This document shows positions 1-8,819 of a DNA stretch of 64,000 nt, in pieces. Under the pieces are notes generated by a model that was given only the letters and a program-made list of their open reading frames with translations, had not been told where the DNA came from and searched no databases. This DNA comes from Kribbella qitaiheensis. GTDB taxonomy: Bacteria; Actinomycetota; Actinomycetes; Propionibacteriales; Kribbellaceae. The translations under genes and the position numbers were made by a program. Where the stretch lies: positions 2,542,001-2,606,000 of the forward strand of contig NZ_CP043661.1 of the NCBI RefSeq assembly GCF_014217565.1, given 5' to 3'. How positions within the stretch are numbered: the stretch's first letter is position 1; each line of letters opens with the position of its first letter.

Positions 1-518
1 GCGGCTGTGCCGAGCAGCACTGGTCCGGTGGCACCATCCAGGCCAACTGCCTGCGCAATACCGAAGTCGGTGATCTTGAGGGTGCCGTCCGGCGCCAGCA
101 GCAGGTTGCCCGGCTTCACGTCCCGGTGCACGATCCCGGCGGCATGCGCCGCGTCGAGCGCACGCGCACCCTGTACTGCGATGTCCGCGACCAGCTTGAC
201 CGGTGGGAGACCGCCGCTGCGCAGGAGCTTCGCCAGGTCGGGTCCGTTGACGAGCTCCATCACCAGGAACACCTGGCCGTCCGCAGTACCGACGTCGTAG
301 GTCGCGACCACATTCGGGTGCAGCAGGCGGGCAGCGGACTGGGCCTCGGTGCGGAACCGCTCGGTGGCGTCCATCAGGTCGCCTTCCAGTCGCCGCAGCA
401 GCTTGACCGCGACCGGCCGGGCCAGCACCTGGTCCTCGGCCTGCCAGACCTCGCCCGCACCACCTTGCCCCAGCAACGTCAGCAACCGGTAGCGCCCTGC
501 GAGAACCTCGCCGCTCAC
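1..518 (-). CDS. Serine/threonine protein kinase, partial (N-terminal part)
   Basis: The gene runs off the left edge, so only about 172 N-terminal residues are seen. It reads as a eukaryotic-type protein kinase: a Gly-rich loop (LGQGGAGEVW), a VAVK-type lysine, the catalytic loop HRDVKPGN and the DFG motif within ITDFGIAQ. The GTG start at 518 gives MSGEVLAGRYRLL, which begins at the usual distance before the Gly-rich loop. The C-terminal half of the kinase domain and any membrane or sensor region lie outside the window. It is divergent from the cyclophilin gene, with about 135 bp between them. Its substrate cannot be inferred. Confidence 0.88.
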   Translation of the reverse strand, partial: MSGEVLAGRYRLLTLLGQGGAGEVWQAEDQVLARPVAVKLLRRLEGDLMDATERFRTEAQSAARLLHPNVVATYDVGTADGQVFLVMELVNGPDLAKLLRSGGLPPVKLVADIAVQGARALDAAHAAGIVHRDVKPGNLLLAPDGTLKITDFGIAQAVGLDGATGPVLLGTA

Positions 519-653
519 ACCCACACCCCACAACACCTCAGCTGCCGACGGACCGCCTCACCTTAGGCGGCTACCGGTGTGTGTGCGAGTGGACGGTGAA
601 TCTCTTCAGCCAATCCAGCGGAAGTTGTCGACGGTGCGTATTAGGTTGGTCGC

Positions 654-1325
654 ATGAAGCGATCATTCATCCCTGCCCTGATCGTGACGACGCTGGTCGC
701 CGCCACGCTGACCACGACCACCGCCTCGGCCGCGCCCGCAGTACGGGGTGGTCATAAACAGCCGACCGTGCAGTGTCAATTCACGCCGACTCCGGAGAAT
801 CCGGCGGCCAAGCCGGTCACCGTGCCACCGGCGACGGCGCTCGCGAAGGGCACCGTCGATGTGTACTTCCTGACGAACTTCGGGCCGTTCGTGGTCCGGA
901 TGGACCGGGCGAACGCGCCCTGTGGCGTGGCCAGCTTCGTGCATCTGACCACGAGCGACTTCTACGACCGGACCCAGTGCTTCCGGCTGACCAACTCCGC
1001 GCGGCTCGGCGTCCTGCAGTGCGGTGACATCTACCGCCAGGAGGAAGGCGGACCGGGGTACAAGTTCGCCGACGAGGTGACCGGCCAGGAGACCTACCCG
1101 CGCGGCACTGTTGCCATGGGCAACCAAGGTCCGGGCACGAACGGCAGTGAGTTCTTCGTCGTGCACTCGTTCGCCAACATCCCGCCGAACTACACCGTCC
1201 TCGGCCATGTCGTCTACGGGATGGCCACCTTCGACCGGATGGTCAAGGCCGGCATCGCCGACCCGGACCAGGACGGCCCGCCGGTCCACCCGATCCGCCT
1301 GCTGAAGGTCTTCACCCTCGGCTGA
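654..1325 (+). CDS. Secreted cyclophilin-type peptidyl-prolyl cis-trans isomerase
   Basis: A 223-aa protein predicted to catalyse proline cis-trans isomerisation in exported proteins. A Sec-type signal peptide (MKRSF, hydrophobic stretch, ASAAPA cleavage region) covers about residues 1-27. The cyclophilin fold follows, with recognisable segments FGPFVVRMD, FYDRTQCFR, RGTVAMGNQGPGTNGSEFFV and YTVLGHVV. The central QCG and GSEFFV motifs match the active-site region, although the usual R of the FHR motif appears as CFR. No lipobox is seen, so it is probably released or held in the wall. It stands alone. Family assignment is firm; the substrate is unknown. Confidence 0.88.
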   Translation: MKRSFIPALIVTTLVAATLTTTTASAAPAVRGGHKQPTVQCQFTPTPENPAAKPVTVPPATALAKGTVDVYFLTNFGPFVVRMDRANAPCGVASFVHLTTSDFYDRTQCFRLTNSARLGVLQCGDIYRQEEGGPGYKFADEVTGQETYPRGTVAMGNQGPGTNGSEFFVVHSFANIPPNYTVLGHVVYGMATFDRMVKAGIADPDQDGPPVHPIRLLKVFTLG

Positions 1326-1348
1326 TCGTCCCGGCTGCAAGGGAGGGC

Positions 1349-1420
1349 AATTCACCGGCGCCCGGCGTACCGTGACAAAGGATCCAGGTCGCCAACGCAC
1401 TGCTGAAGCGCCGGTGAATT
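1349..1420. promoter_or_regulatory. Widely spaced inverted repeat upstream of the VOC gene
   Basis: AATTCACCGGCGC at 1349-1361 is repeated as its exact reverse complement at 1408-1420, with 46 bp between the arms. The right arm ends 6 bp before the AAGGAGG ribosome site of the VOC gene. This could be a bipartite operator, or the hairpin closing the cyclophilin gene. There is no U-run, so an operator is slightly favoured. Confidence 0.4.
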
Positions 1421-1436
1421 CAGCCAAGGAGGTCCC

Positions 1437-1823
1437 ATGGCGGTCAAGCTAGGAGCGATCGGGCAAATCTCCCGCCCGGTCAGCGACATCACGGCAGCAG
1501 TCGAGTGGTACCGCGACGTGCTCGGCCTCCCACACCTCTACACCTTCGGCGACCTGGCCTTCTTCGACTGCGACGGCACCCGGCTGTACCTCAGCGCCGC
1601 AGAGAACCCGGACCGGGTCGAGGAGCCTTCAGTCCTCTACTTCCGCGTCGACGACATCCGAGCGGCGTACGACGCCCTCACGTCCCGGGGCGTCACCTTC
1701 GAGACCGACCCGCACCTGATCCACAAGCACGACTCCGGCATGGAGGAATGGATGGCCTTCTTCCCCGACCCCGACGGCCACCTACTCGCGCTCATGTCCC
1801 AGGTGCACCCACCCGCCGACTGA
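1437..1823 (+). CDS. VOC-superfamily (glyoxalase/bleomycin-resistance-like) protein
   Basis: A 128-aa single-domain protein with two beta-alpha-beta-beta-beta halves typical of the vicinal-oxygen-chelate fold. The first half shows GQISRPVSDITAAVEWYRDVLGL; the second shows VDDIRAAYDALTSRGVTF and ends in a metal-site-like stretch FFPDPDGHLLALMS. It has a very strong AAGGAGG ribosome site 5 bp before the ATG. Members of this family are lyases, dioxygenases or drug-binding proteins, and the sequence does not say which this is. It converges on the CitE-like gene, with a strong hairpin between them. Confidence 0.85.
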   Translation: MAVKLGAIGQISRPVSDITAAVEWYRDVLGLPHLYTFGDLAFFDCDGTRLYLSAAENPDRVEEPSVLYFRVDDIRAAYDALTSRGVTFETDPHLIHKHDSGMEEWMAFFPDPDGHLLALMSQVHPPAD

Positions 1824-1826
1824 CCG

Positions 1827-1877
1827 CTTACGTCCGAAGAAGTGGAGTACACGTCCCTCCGGTTCTTCGGACGTAAG
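1827..1877. terminator. Bidirectional hairpin terminator between convergent genes
   Basis: CTTACGTCCGAAGAA (1827-1841) and its perfect complement (1863-1877) form a 15-bp stem with a 21-nt loop. It lies just after the VOC stop and just before the stop of the convergent lyase gene, so it probably serves both. Confidence 0.7.
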
Positions 1878-1886
1878 GAGCGGGAG

Positions 1887-2861
1887 TCAGTCTTCGGGCT
1901 TCCAGACGTCGGTGCGGGCCATGCCTGCCGCCCGGCCCTTGGCGGAGATGACGAGTGCCATCTTGCGGCTTGCCTCGTCGATCATCTCGTCGCCGAGCAT
2001 CACCGCGCCGCGGGCGCCGCCGGCGGCCGAGGTGTAGTGGTCATAGGCGTCGAGGATGTTCTCGGAATGGTCGTAGTCCTCCTGCCGCGGCGAGTACACC
2101 TCGTTCGCCGCCGCGATCTGGTCCGGGTGCAGCACCCACTTGCCGTCGAAACCGAGCGCGGCGGATCGGCCGGCGACCCGGCGGAACCCTTCCAGTTCCT
2201 TGATCTGCAGGTACGGCCCGTCGATCGCCTGCTTGCCGTACGCGCGAGCCGCCATCAGGATCTGCATCAGGATGTAGTGGTAGGCGTCGCCGACGTCGTA
2301 CCCGGGCGGTTGCTCCCCCACCACCAGCGACTTCATGTTGATCGACGCCATGAAGTCGGCCGGCCCGAAGATGATCGTCTCGACCCGCGGCGACGCGGCA
2401 GCGATCGCGTTCACGTTCGTCAGCCCGAGCGCGTTCTCGATCTGCGCCTCGATCCCGAGCCGGCCCTGCTCGAGCCCGTGCACCTTCTCCAACTGGGTCA
2501 GCAGCAGGTCGAGCGCGACCACCTGCTCGGCGGTCTGCACCTTCGGCAGCATGATGCAGTCGAGATTCGCACCGGCTCCCGAGACGACCTCGATGACATC
2601 GGCGTAGGTCCATTCGGTGCTCCAGTCATTCACCCGGACCACCCGCGTCTTCGAACCCCAGCCGCCTTCGTTCAGGGCCGCGACGATGTTCTTCCGGGCG
2701 TCCACCTTGGCGATCGGCGCGACCGAGTCCTCCAGGTCGAGGAACACCTGGTCGGCGTCCAGCCCCTTCGCCTTCTCCAGGAACCGCGGGTTCGACCCCG
2801 GGGTCGCCAGGCAGGAACGCCTGCTCCGGAAGGCCTTGCCGGTGCTCTTCTCGTCAGCCAT
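1887..2861 (-). CDS. HpcH/HpaI aldolase / CitE-like CoA-ester lyase
   Basis: A 324-aa protein of the citrate-lyase beta / malyl-CoA lyase family. Typical motifs are LATPGSNPRFLEKA near residue 20, VFLDLEDSV (Mg-binding Glu/Asp), RVVRVNDW, IMLPKVQ, IEAQIENALGL and GKWVLHPDQI near the C-terminus. The length and the long C-terminal tail fit the L-malyl-CoA/beta-methylmalyl-CoA lyase subgroup better than true citrate lyase, and no citD or citF neighbours exist. It is probably soluble and Mg2+-dependent, cleaving a hydroxyacyl-CoA to acetyl- or propionyl-CoA plus a 2-oxo acid. The exact substrate is inferred only. Confidence 0.82.
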   Translation of the reverse strand: MADEKSTGKAFRSRRSCLATPGSNPRFLEKAKGLDADQVFLDLEDSVAPIAKVDARKNIVAALNEGGWGSKTRVVRVNDWSTEWTYADVIEVVSGAGANLDCIMLPKVQTAEQVVALDLLLTQLEKVHGLEQGRLGIEAQIENALGLTNVNAIAAASPRVETIIFGPADFMASINMKSLVVGEQPPGYDVGDAYHYILMQILMAARAYGKQAIDGPYLQIKELEGFRRVAGRSAALGFDGKWVLHPDQIAAANEVYSPRQEDYDHSENILDAYDHYTSAAGGARGAVMLGDEMIDEASRKMALVISAKGRAAGMARTDVWKPED

Positions 2862-3113
2862 CGCCGCAGTCCTTACCTCGGTTACCGGTCAGTCACCGGC
2901 AGCGTACGGCGAAACCGCCCGTCGCAGCCCGGTGACATCCCTCACCTCCCGCCTCGGTTGTGGTGAGCCTCACCGTGGGCCGTACCGCCAACACTCGGTA
3001 TCGAGCCGAAATCGGCTGTCAGGCGCCGGGGGCAGGCGTGATTCGGCTACTGCGGGGAGCGGCTCGGGTGCTTGGTGAGTGTTGGCGGTTCGGGTCTGTG
3101 GGACGCTGTCGCG

Positions 3114-3641
3114 GTGACGAGTGACGAGGCTGTGGCGGAGATCGCCGGGGTGATGAAGAAGGCCGGGCTCGTCTGGCTGGCGTGGGGCGGCGGGCGTTCG
3201 TTGCCGGCCTGGTTCGCCACCGTCGACGGCTCGTACGTCGTACTCGCGGATCGCTCCGGAAGCGCGGAGCAACCGCTGCCCGGATTGGCCGACGCCGCGA
3301 GCGTGCAGGTCGTCGTACCGGCCAAGCCGGCCACGAACCGGCTCGCCGGGTGGAGCGCGACCGTACGCCGGTTGGAGCCTGGCAGCGAGGAGTGGACCGC
3401 GGCCGCGCAGGTGCTGCGGACCGAGCGACTGAACGCAGCCGGTCTCGACACCCAACTCGACCGCTGGAAGACGGAAGCCGACCTGCTCGTCCTGGAGCCG
3501 AACGGCGCCGTCAACGAGTCGGCCGGCCAGTGGGACGACCGCTCCCGAATGGAAACTCCCGCAGGCAGCCCGGCCACGACCCGCGGCAAACGCCCGATCA
3601 CCCTCCACCGCCGCTCCAAGCGCAGACCGAAGCTCACCTGA
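3114..3641 (+). CDS. Hypothetical protein, possibly of the FMN-binding split-barrel type
   Basis: About 175 aa from a GTG at 3114 (MTSDEAVAEIAGVMKKAG); in-frame TTG/GTG starts at 3072-3075 are less likely. The first 110 residues alternate short strands (LVWLAW, WFATVDGSYVVL, SVQVVVPAK, WSATVRRLEP), resembling a pyridoxamine-phosphate-oxidase-like split barrel. The last 50 residues are polar and strongly basic (GKRPITLHRRSKRRPK), possibly nucleic-acid binding or disordered. No catalytic residue can be assigned. It stands 68 bp before the MgtE-N protein on the same strand and may share its transcript. Confidence 0.6.
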   Translation: MTSDEAVAEIAGVMKKAGLVWLAWGGGRSLPAWFATVDGSYVVLADRSGSAEQPLPGLADAASVQVVVPAKPATNRLAGWSATVRRLEPGSEEWTAAAQVLRTERLNAAGLDTQLDRWKTEADLLVLEPNGAVNESAGQWDDRSRMETPAGSPATTRGKRPITLHRRSKRRPKLT

Positions 3642-3709
3642 CGGGCAACTTGAGCCGGTCAGCGGGTCGGGAAGCGGGCTCGCGGCGTACTGGCGGTTAG
3701 CCTTCGAAC

Positions 3710-4972
3710 ATGAGTGGCTCACCGTCGCGCGTCTATATCGCCCGGCTGGCCGGTCTCCCGGTGTACGACCCGAACGGGGACCAGGTCGGCAAGGTTCGCG
3801 ATGTCATCGTGATGCTCAGACAGGGCAACCAGCCGCCGCGGGTCCTCGGGCTGGTGGTCGAGGTGTTCACCCGGCGGCGGATCTTCCTGCCGATGACCCG
3901 GGTGACGTCGGTCGACGTCGGGCACGTGATCACCACCGGGCTGGTGAACATGCGGCGATTCGAGCAGCGGGCGACCGAAGTACTGGTGCTCGGTGAGCTC
4001 CTGGACCGCACGGTCACCATCCGCGAGACCGGCGCCTCCGCTGTCGTGTTCGACCTGGCGATGGAGCAATGGCGGACCCGCGACTGGGTGCTGTCGAAGG
4101 TCGCTGTCACCGAGGGCGCCAAGCGGTTCCGGCGACGCGGGCAGTCGCACGTGCTGGACTGGGTGGACGTCAGCGATCTCGGTCAGGCCGAGGAGGGTCA
4201 GGGCGCCACCCACATGCTGGCCGCGTTCGAGTCGATGAAGCCCGCCGACCTTGCCGGCGTACTGCACGAGCTTTCGCCCAAGCGGCGCAAGGAGATCGCG
4301 GCCGCGCTGGACGACGAGCGGCTGGCCGACGTACTGGAGGAACTGCCCGAGGACGACCAGGTGGAGATCCTGGCCGGCCTGGACACCGAACGTGCGGCGG
4401 ACGTGCTGGAGGAGATGTCGCCCGACGACGCCGCCGACCTGATCGCGGAACTGCCGACCGAGATCGCCGAGCGGCTGCTCACGCTGATGGAGCCGGACGA
4501 GGCCGAGGACGTCCGGCGGCTGCTGACGTACGAGGAGCGCACGGCCGGCGGTCTGATGACCTCCGAGCCGGTGATCCTGCCGGCCGACGCCACTGTCGCC
4601 GACGCGCTGGCGCACGTCCGCAATGCCGAGTTGAGTCCTGCGCTGGCCGCGATGATCTACGTCTGCCGGCCGCCGTTGGAGACGCCGACCGGGCGGTTCG
4701 TCGGGGTCGGCCACATCCAGCGCCTGCTGCGCGAACCGCCGTCCGCGTTGGTCTCGGGGGTGCTCGACACCGATCTCGACGGGCTGCGGGCGGACGACAG
4801 TCTGCATGCCGTGAGCAAGTACCTCGCGACGTACAACCTGGTGGCGGCGCCGGTCCTGGACGACGAAGGCCGGCTGCTCGGCGCGGTCACGGTGGACGAC
4901 GTACTCGACCATCTGCTCCCTGCCGACTGGCGCGACTCCGAGAAGCAGGAGGTGGACCACCATGCCCCGTGA
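3710..4972 (+). CDS. PRC-barrel / MgtE-N / CBS domain protein without a membrane domain
   Basis: 420 aa. Residues about 8-75 form a PRC-barrel-like segment (LAGLPVYDPNGDQVGKVRDVIVM). Residues about 190-285 are an MgtE N-terminal superhelix built from repeated L-x-x-x-L-P-x-x-x-x units (VLEELPEDDQVEIL, VLEEMSPDDAADLIAELP). Two CBS domains follow (LMTSEPVILPADATVADAL; LRADDSLHAVSKYL...VVTVDDVLDHLLP-like). It lacks the five-helix MgtE channel, so it is a cytosolic Mg2+/nucleotide-sensing protein rather than a transporter. Its stop overlaps the DUF1003 start by 11 bp, and that membrane protein is its likely partner. The same pair occurs near mrp in mycobacteria (Rv1232c region). Confidence 0.88.
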   Translation: MSGSPSRVYIARLAGLPVYDPNGDQVGKVRDVIVMLRQGNQPPRVLGLVVEVFTRRRIFLPMTRVTSVDVGHVITTGLVNMRRFEQRATEVLVLGELLDRTVTIRETGASAVVFDLAMEQWRTRDWVLSKVAVTEGAKRFRRRGQSHVLDWVDVSDLGQAEEGQGATHMLAAFESMKPADLAGVLHELSPKRRKEIAAALDDERLADVLEELPEDDQVEILAGLDTERAADVLEEMSPDDAADLIAELPTEIAERLLTLMEPDEAEDVRRLLTYEERTAGGLMTSEPVILPADATVADALAHVRNAELSPALAAMIYVCRPPLETPTGRFVGVGHIQRLLREPPSALVSGVLDTDLDGLRADDSLHAVSKYLATYNLVAAPVLDDEGRLLGAVTVDDVLDHLLPADWRDSEKQEVDHHAP

Positions 4973-5492
4973 CGACCGCAGTACCGATGACCGCAGGCTG
5001 ATGCGCCCCGCCGACCGGCTGGACATCCCGCGCGAACTCCGCCGCACGATCGTCCGGCGGCGCGCGTACGACGCGGACGCGTTCGGGCGGATGTCGGAAC
5101 GGATCGCCCGGTTCCTCGGCACCGGCCAGTTCCTGGTCTACATGACCGCGACGATCCTGCTCTGGGTCGGCTGGAACATCTTCGCGCCGGAGCACCTGCG
5201 CTGGGACCAGTACCCGTTCATCTTCCTGACCCTGGCGCTCAGCCTGCAGGCGTCGTACGCCGCGCCGCTGATCCTGCTCGCCCAGAACCGCCAGGAAGCC
5301 CGCGACCGGGTCCAGTACGAACGCGACCGCGACGTCGACGCCCGCAGCCGCGCCGACATGGAGTTCCTGGCCCGCGAGATGGCCGCCCTCCGGATGTCCA
5401 TCGGCGAAGTGGCCACCCGGGACTTCCTCCGCTCCGAACTCCGTTCCCTGCTCGCCGAACTGGACCGGACCCCCGAGGACGACCGCGTCTGA
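4962..5492 (+). CDS. DUF1003 membrane protein
   Basis: 176 aa with a basic N-terminus and two adjacent transmembrane helices (FLVYMTATILLWVGWNIF and IFLTLALSLQASYAAPLIL), followed by the DUF1003 signature LLAQNRQEARDRVQYERDRDVD and a charged C-terminal helix. Function is unknown for the family. It overlaps the preceding MgtE-N/CBS gene by 11 bp, so the two are translationally coupled and probably form one complex at the cytoplasmic membrane, with a possible role in divalent-cation homeostasis (inference from the partner). Confidence 0.88.
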   Translation: MPRDDRSTDDRRLMRPADRLDIPRELRRTIVRRRAYDADAFGRMSERIARFLGTGQFLVYMTATILLWVGWNIFAPEHLRWDQYPFIFLTLALSLQASYAAPLILLAQNRQEARDRVQYERDRDVDARSRADMEFLAREMAALRMSIGEVATRDFLRSELRSLLAELDRTPEDDRV

Positions 5493-5792
5493 CTGGCACG
5501 GATCAGACGGTAGGTCACTGACATCGGGCGGATCTCCAGCACATCAGTGGCCAGTGAACTGCTGCGGACGGGTAGTGCACTTGAGCCTGAGCACCATCCG
5601 CGTGTACGGAGTACGCAGGTGCACTGAGGTGCTGGCCGTCCGCTCCACCTCAATCTGGACCTCGAAGTCACGAGGAAGCCACGCCTGAGGCAGTACGCCG
5701 GCGGACGTCGCGGCGGGTAGGTTTGCCTTGCCGGGGGTAGGTCACAGTGGACTGCGGTCCGGGGTTAGACGGGGAGCACGTAGCCTGGGGGC
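5493..5792. other. 300-bp intergenic region without a supportable gene
   Basis: No start-to-stop reading frame with coding character is seen. One minus-strand frame (about 5547-5740) stays open for some 60 codons and reads plausibly but has no usable start, so it might be a remnant. TAGGTCAC occurs twice (near 5511 and 5738), the second copy about 50 bp before mrp, and could be part of its promoter region. Confidence 0.4.
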
Positions 5793-6938
5793 ATGGGTCT
5801 TACTGCTGATCAGGTGACGGTTGCGCTCGGTTCCGTGATGGATCCGGAGATCAAGAAACCGATCACCGAACTCGGGATGGTCGACTCCGTCGTCGTCCGC
5901 GAGGACGGCGTCGTCGCGGTACGGATTCTGCTGACCGTCTCGGGTTGCCCGATGAAGGACACGCTGCGGCGCGACACGACCGCCGCGGTGAGCGCGCTCG
6001 ACGGCGTCACCGGGGTGGAGATCGACCTCGGCGTGATGTCGACCGAGCAGCGGGCCGCGTTGCAGACGCAGTTGCGTGGCGGCGTGGCCGAGAAGGAGAT
6101 CCCGTTCGCGCGGGCGGACTCGCTGACCAAGGTGTTCGCGATCGCGTCCGGCAAGGGTGGCGTCGGCAAGTCGTCGGTGACGGTGAACCTGGCGGTCGCG
6201 ATGGCGGCCAAGGGGCTGAGCGTCGGCGTACTGGACGCGGACATCTACGGGCACTCGATCCCGGCGATGTTCGGCGTCGCGGACGAGCGGCCGACCGCCG
6301 TGGACGACATGATCATGCCGGTGCCCGCGCACGGCGTGAAGGTGATCTCGATCGGCATGCTGAAGCCCAAGCGCGACCAGGTGGTCGCCTGGCGCGGCCC
6401 GATCCTGGACCGCGCGCTGGTGCAGATGCTGGCCGACGTCTACTGGGGCGACCTCGACGTCCTGCTGCTCGACCTGCCGCCCGGTACCGGTGACATCGCG
6501 ATCTCGGTCGGCCAGCGGCTGACCAGCGCCGAGGTGATCGTCGTGACCACCCCGCAGGAGGCCGCCGCCGAGGTGGCCGAGCGGGCCGGCACGATGGCGC
6601 AGATGGTGCACCAGCGGGTGGCCGGCGTGATCGAGAACATGTCCTTCCTGCCCTGCCCGCACTGCGGCCCCGAGCACCGGATCGAGATCTTCGGCTCCGG
6701 CGGCGGCACCCGGGTCGCGGAAACCCTCTCCAAGCGCCTCGGCTACGACATCCCGCTGCTCGGCGAGATCCCGCTGGACGAGCGCCTCCGCAGCGGCGGC
6801 GACGACGGCAACCCGCTCTCGGTCGCCAACCCCGAAACCCCCGCCGCCCAGGTCCTCGACCAGATCGCCACCCGCCTGGGCGGCAAACCCCGAGGCCTCC
6901 TCGGCCGCCAGCTAGGCCTCTCCCCCGTCGGCCGCTGA
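5793..6938 (+). CDS. mrp: Mrp/ApbC-type Fe-S cluster carrier ATPase
   Basis: 381 aa. An N-terminal MIP18/DUF59 domain (residues about 5-90, with TVSGCPMKDTL) is followed by a P-loop ATPase: deviant Walker A GKGGVGKS at 120-127, DADIYGHSIP, and LLDLPPGTGD. C288-P-H-C291 is the CxxC pair that binds the bridging Fe-S cluster. It is predicted to deliver Fe-S clusters to apo-enzymes in the cytosol. It is convergent in context with the tatB-htrA-sigE block, the same neighbourhood as mrp in M. tuberculosis (Rv1229c). Confidence 0.95.
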   Translation: MGLTADQVTVALGSVMDPEIKKPITELGMVDSVVVREDGVVAVRILLTVSGCPMKDTLRRDTTAAVSALDGVTGVEIDLGVMSTEQRAALQTQLRGGVAEKEIPFARADSLTKVFAIASGKGGVGKSSVTVNLAVAMAAKGLSVGVLDADIYGHSIPAMFGVADERPTAVDDMIMPVPAHGVKVISIGMLKPKRDQVVAWRGPILDRALVQMLADVYWGDLDVLLLDLPPGTGDIAISVGQRLTSAEVIVVTTPQEAAAEVAERAGTMAQMVHQRVAGVIENMSFLPCPHCGPEHRIEIFGSGGGTRVAETLSKRLGYDIPLLGEIPLDERLRSGGDDGNPLSVANPETPAAQVLDQIATRLGGKPRGLLGRQLGLSPVGR

Positions 6939-6957
6939 CGCCTGCAACTAGCCACCG

Positions 6958-6981
6958 CCTGTGGATAACCCGCTCCACAGG
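6958..6981. terminator. Short hairpin after mrp containing a TTATCCACA box
   Basis: CCTGTGGA (6958-6965) and TCCACAGG (6974-6981) form an 8-bp stem with an 8-nt loop 20 bp after the mrp stop. The left arm includes TGTGGATAA, a perfect match (complement strand) to the classical DnaA-box sequence TTATCCACA. As a terminator it lacks a T-run. Confidence 0.4.
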
Positions 6982-7030
6982 CGCCTCCGGCCAGTAAACT
7001 TTGCAAGGAAGGACAGGGGGCAGCGGGTTG

Positions 7031-8203
7031 GTGTTGACTTGGGCGGTGCCGTTTCCGCCTGAGCATCCGGTCCTGACCGATGGCGTGGTGACGCTTCGGG
7101 CGCCGGGTCCCGATGACCTCGCCGGCGCGATCGAGCGCTATCTCGAGTCGCCTGGTGGGAGTTTCGGCGCGGAGGACGCGCGCCGGTGGGTGACTTATGG
7201 CATCACCGAGGCGTGGGCCGCGGGGAGCCAGCTCGTGTTCGTCATCGAGTACGACGGCCGATACGCCGGGTCGGTCGGGCTGAAGCCTGACTCGATGGGG
7301 AACGCGAGTGTTCATTTCGGGTTGGCCGCATGGGCTCAGGGTGCTGGGGTTGCCGCGCGGGCGGTGCGGTTGGTGCTGGAGTTCGGGTTCGAGACTTGTG
7401 GGTTCCACGTCATCCACTGGTGGGCAGCAGCCGGGAACTGGCCGTCCCGCCGGGTGGCCTGGGCGACCGGGTTCCGGGCGGGCCCGACGATCGAGGGACT
7501 GGCCGAGATGGCGGGGCGTCGTACGGATGCTTGGACCGGGTGGATCCTGCCTGGCGATCGGCGCGAGGCGCGGCAGCGCTGGTTGGAGGTTCCGGTGCTC
7601 GAGACGTCGCGGATCAGACTACGGACCTGGCGCGACGACGAGATCGACCGGATCACGACGGCGAGGACCAATCAGGCGACAGCGCATTTCCTGCCGTTCA
7701 TCCCGCAGCCGTTCGCCGCGGAAGATGCGCGCTGGTGGTTGAAGGACATGGCCGAGCAGGCGGCAGCGGGCCGACGGTTCAACTGGTGCATCGCGGACGC
7801 CTCGACCGACCTCGGACTCGGCAATCTCACCCTGTTCAACCTCGGCCCCGACGGCGACGGCGAACTCGGCTACTGGGCCCACCCCGACGCCCAGGGCCGC
7901 GGCATCATGACCGAAGCAATCCGCACTGTAGCCTCCTGGTTCTTCGCGGCACCCGCTGACAACTCAACCGCCGCCGACCGGGCTCCCGTCGCGGGGAGCG
8001 GCTTCGGCGGCGCCCGTCTCGTGATCCGTACGGCGGCAACGAACAAGGCCGCCCGTAAAGTCGCCGAGTCAGCCGGCTTCCGCCACGCCGGCACCGAACG
8101 CGAGGCATTCCGGTTGTCCACCCACCCCGACGACCGAGTCACCTACGACCTCCTGGCCTCCGACCAGGTCGCGAGCAGTGGTGCCATGCCTTCTTCGACG
8201 TAG
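7031..8203 (+). CDS. Tandem GNAT N-acetyltransferase
   Basis: 390 aa from the GTG at 7031, 30 bp inside a longer frame; the GGAAGGA-like site near 7006 is a bit far upstream, so the TTG at 7028 or 7001 is possible. Two RimJ/RimL-like GNAT domains lie in tandem: residues about 10-180 (VTLRAPGPDDL...VHFGLAAWAQGAGVAARAV) and about 190-375 (IRLRTWRDDEIDRI...ELGYWAHPDAQGRGIMTEAI). The Q/R-x-x-G-x-A/G acetyl-CoA loop is intact in the second (QGRGIM) and altered in the first (QGAGVA). The last 20 codons overlap the 3' end of the decayed TetR gene, so the native C-terminus may have been extended. Confidence 0.8.
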   Translation: MLTWAVPFPPEHPVLTDGVVTLRAPGPDDLAGAIERYLESPGGSFGAEDARRWVTYGITEAWAAGSQLVFVIEYDGRYAGSVGLKPDSMGNASVHFGLAAWAQGAGVAARAVRLVLEFGFETCGFHVIHWWAAAGNWPSRRVAWATGFRAGPTIEGLAEMAGRRTDAWTGWILPGDRREARQRWLEVPVLETSRIRLRTWRDDEIDRITTARTNQATAHFLPFIPQPFAAEDARWWLKDMAEQAAAGRRFNWCIADASTDLGLGNLTLFNLGPDGDGELGYWAHPDAQGRGIMTEAIRTVASWFFAAPADNSTAADRAPVAGSGFGGARLVIRTAATNKAARKVAESAGFRHAGTEREAFRLSTHPDDRVTYDLLASDQVASSGAMPSST

Positions 8204-8782
8204 TCGGCGATCGGCTGTTCGCCTCCGTCGAGGTACCACTGCTCCAGGGCCGCGAAGTACCCGAAAACCAAGGTATTGGCCGCCACCCGGGCCTGGGTCT
8301 CGGTCAGCTCTCCGCCGGCGCGTGCCAGCAGCGGGGCGATGCGCTGACTCGCGCGGTCGAGCGCGGCGCAGGCGGCCATCCGGACGAACGGCTCCGGGAA
8401 GAAGTAGCGCACCCGGCGCCAAGGACTCAGCTCGACCTGCGAAGCAGGTTCGCCACTCTGCGAAGCCGTGATCGTGAAGGTCTCCGAGGCCGAAGCGAGC
8501 GCTGAGTGCGCGGCGTCTTCATCCGGCGCGGCTTCGTACCTGGCACGATCTGCAGCATGCTCTCGACCGGGTCGTTCACGTCGAGGATCTCATCGAGGGC
8601 CTGCTCGCTCATCGTGTCTCGAACTCGTCGGCGACCAGGGTCCCTTCTTTGGTCCCGAAGTACCGGTAGACCGACGACGGCGAGACCTCCGCCGCGCGGG
8701 GCCGCGATCTCCTCGATCGTGACGGTACCGACGCCGCGCTCGTCGAACTGATCGAGCGCGGCGTCGCGGTGGTCAACGTGTT
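8143..8782 (-). pseudogene. TetR-family regulator, multiply frameshifted
   Basis: Fragments in different minus-strand frames add up to one TetR protein. ALDQFDERGVGTVTIEEIAA (about 8755-8697) is the start of the HTH. RAAEVSPSSVYRYFGTKEG (about 8698-8640) is its recognition helix, after a frame change. EQALDEILDVNDPVESMLQI continues in a third frame. The C-terminal ligand domain (YFFPEPFVRMAACAALDRAS to ATWSEARRS, about 8410-8146) follows after another shift. No start codon remains upstream of the HTH because a stop lies directly before it. The protein cannot be made as one chain, so this is a decayed regulator. Confidence 0.75.
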
Positions 8783-8819
8783 GCTGTGGTTGCTAGTGAC
8801 CGGAGTGGCCCGCGCTTCG

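Noticed and set aside
5138-5671. 177-codon minus-strand frame over the DUF1003 gene and following gap
   Set aside because: Ser/Arg-rich antisense of a clear DUF1003 coding region; only its upstream part lies in non-coding DNA and shows no domain.
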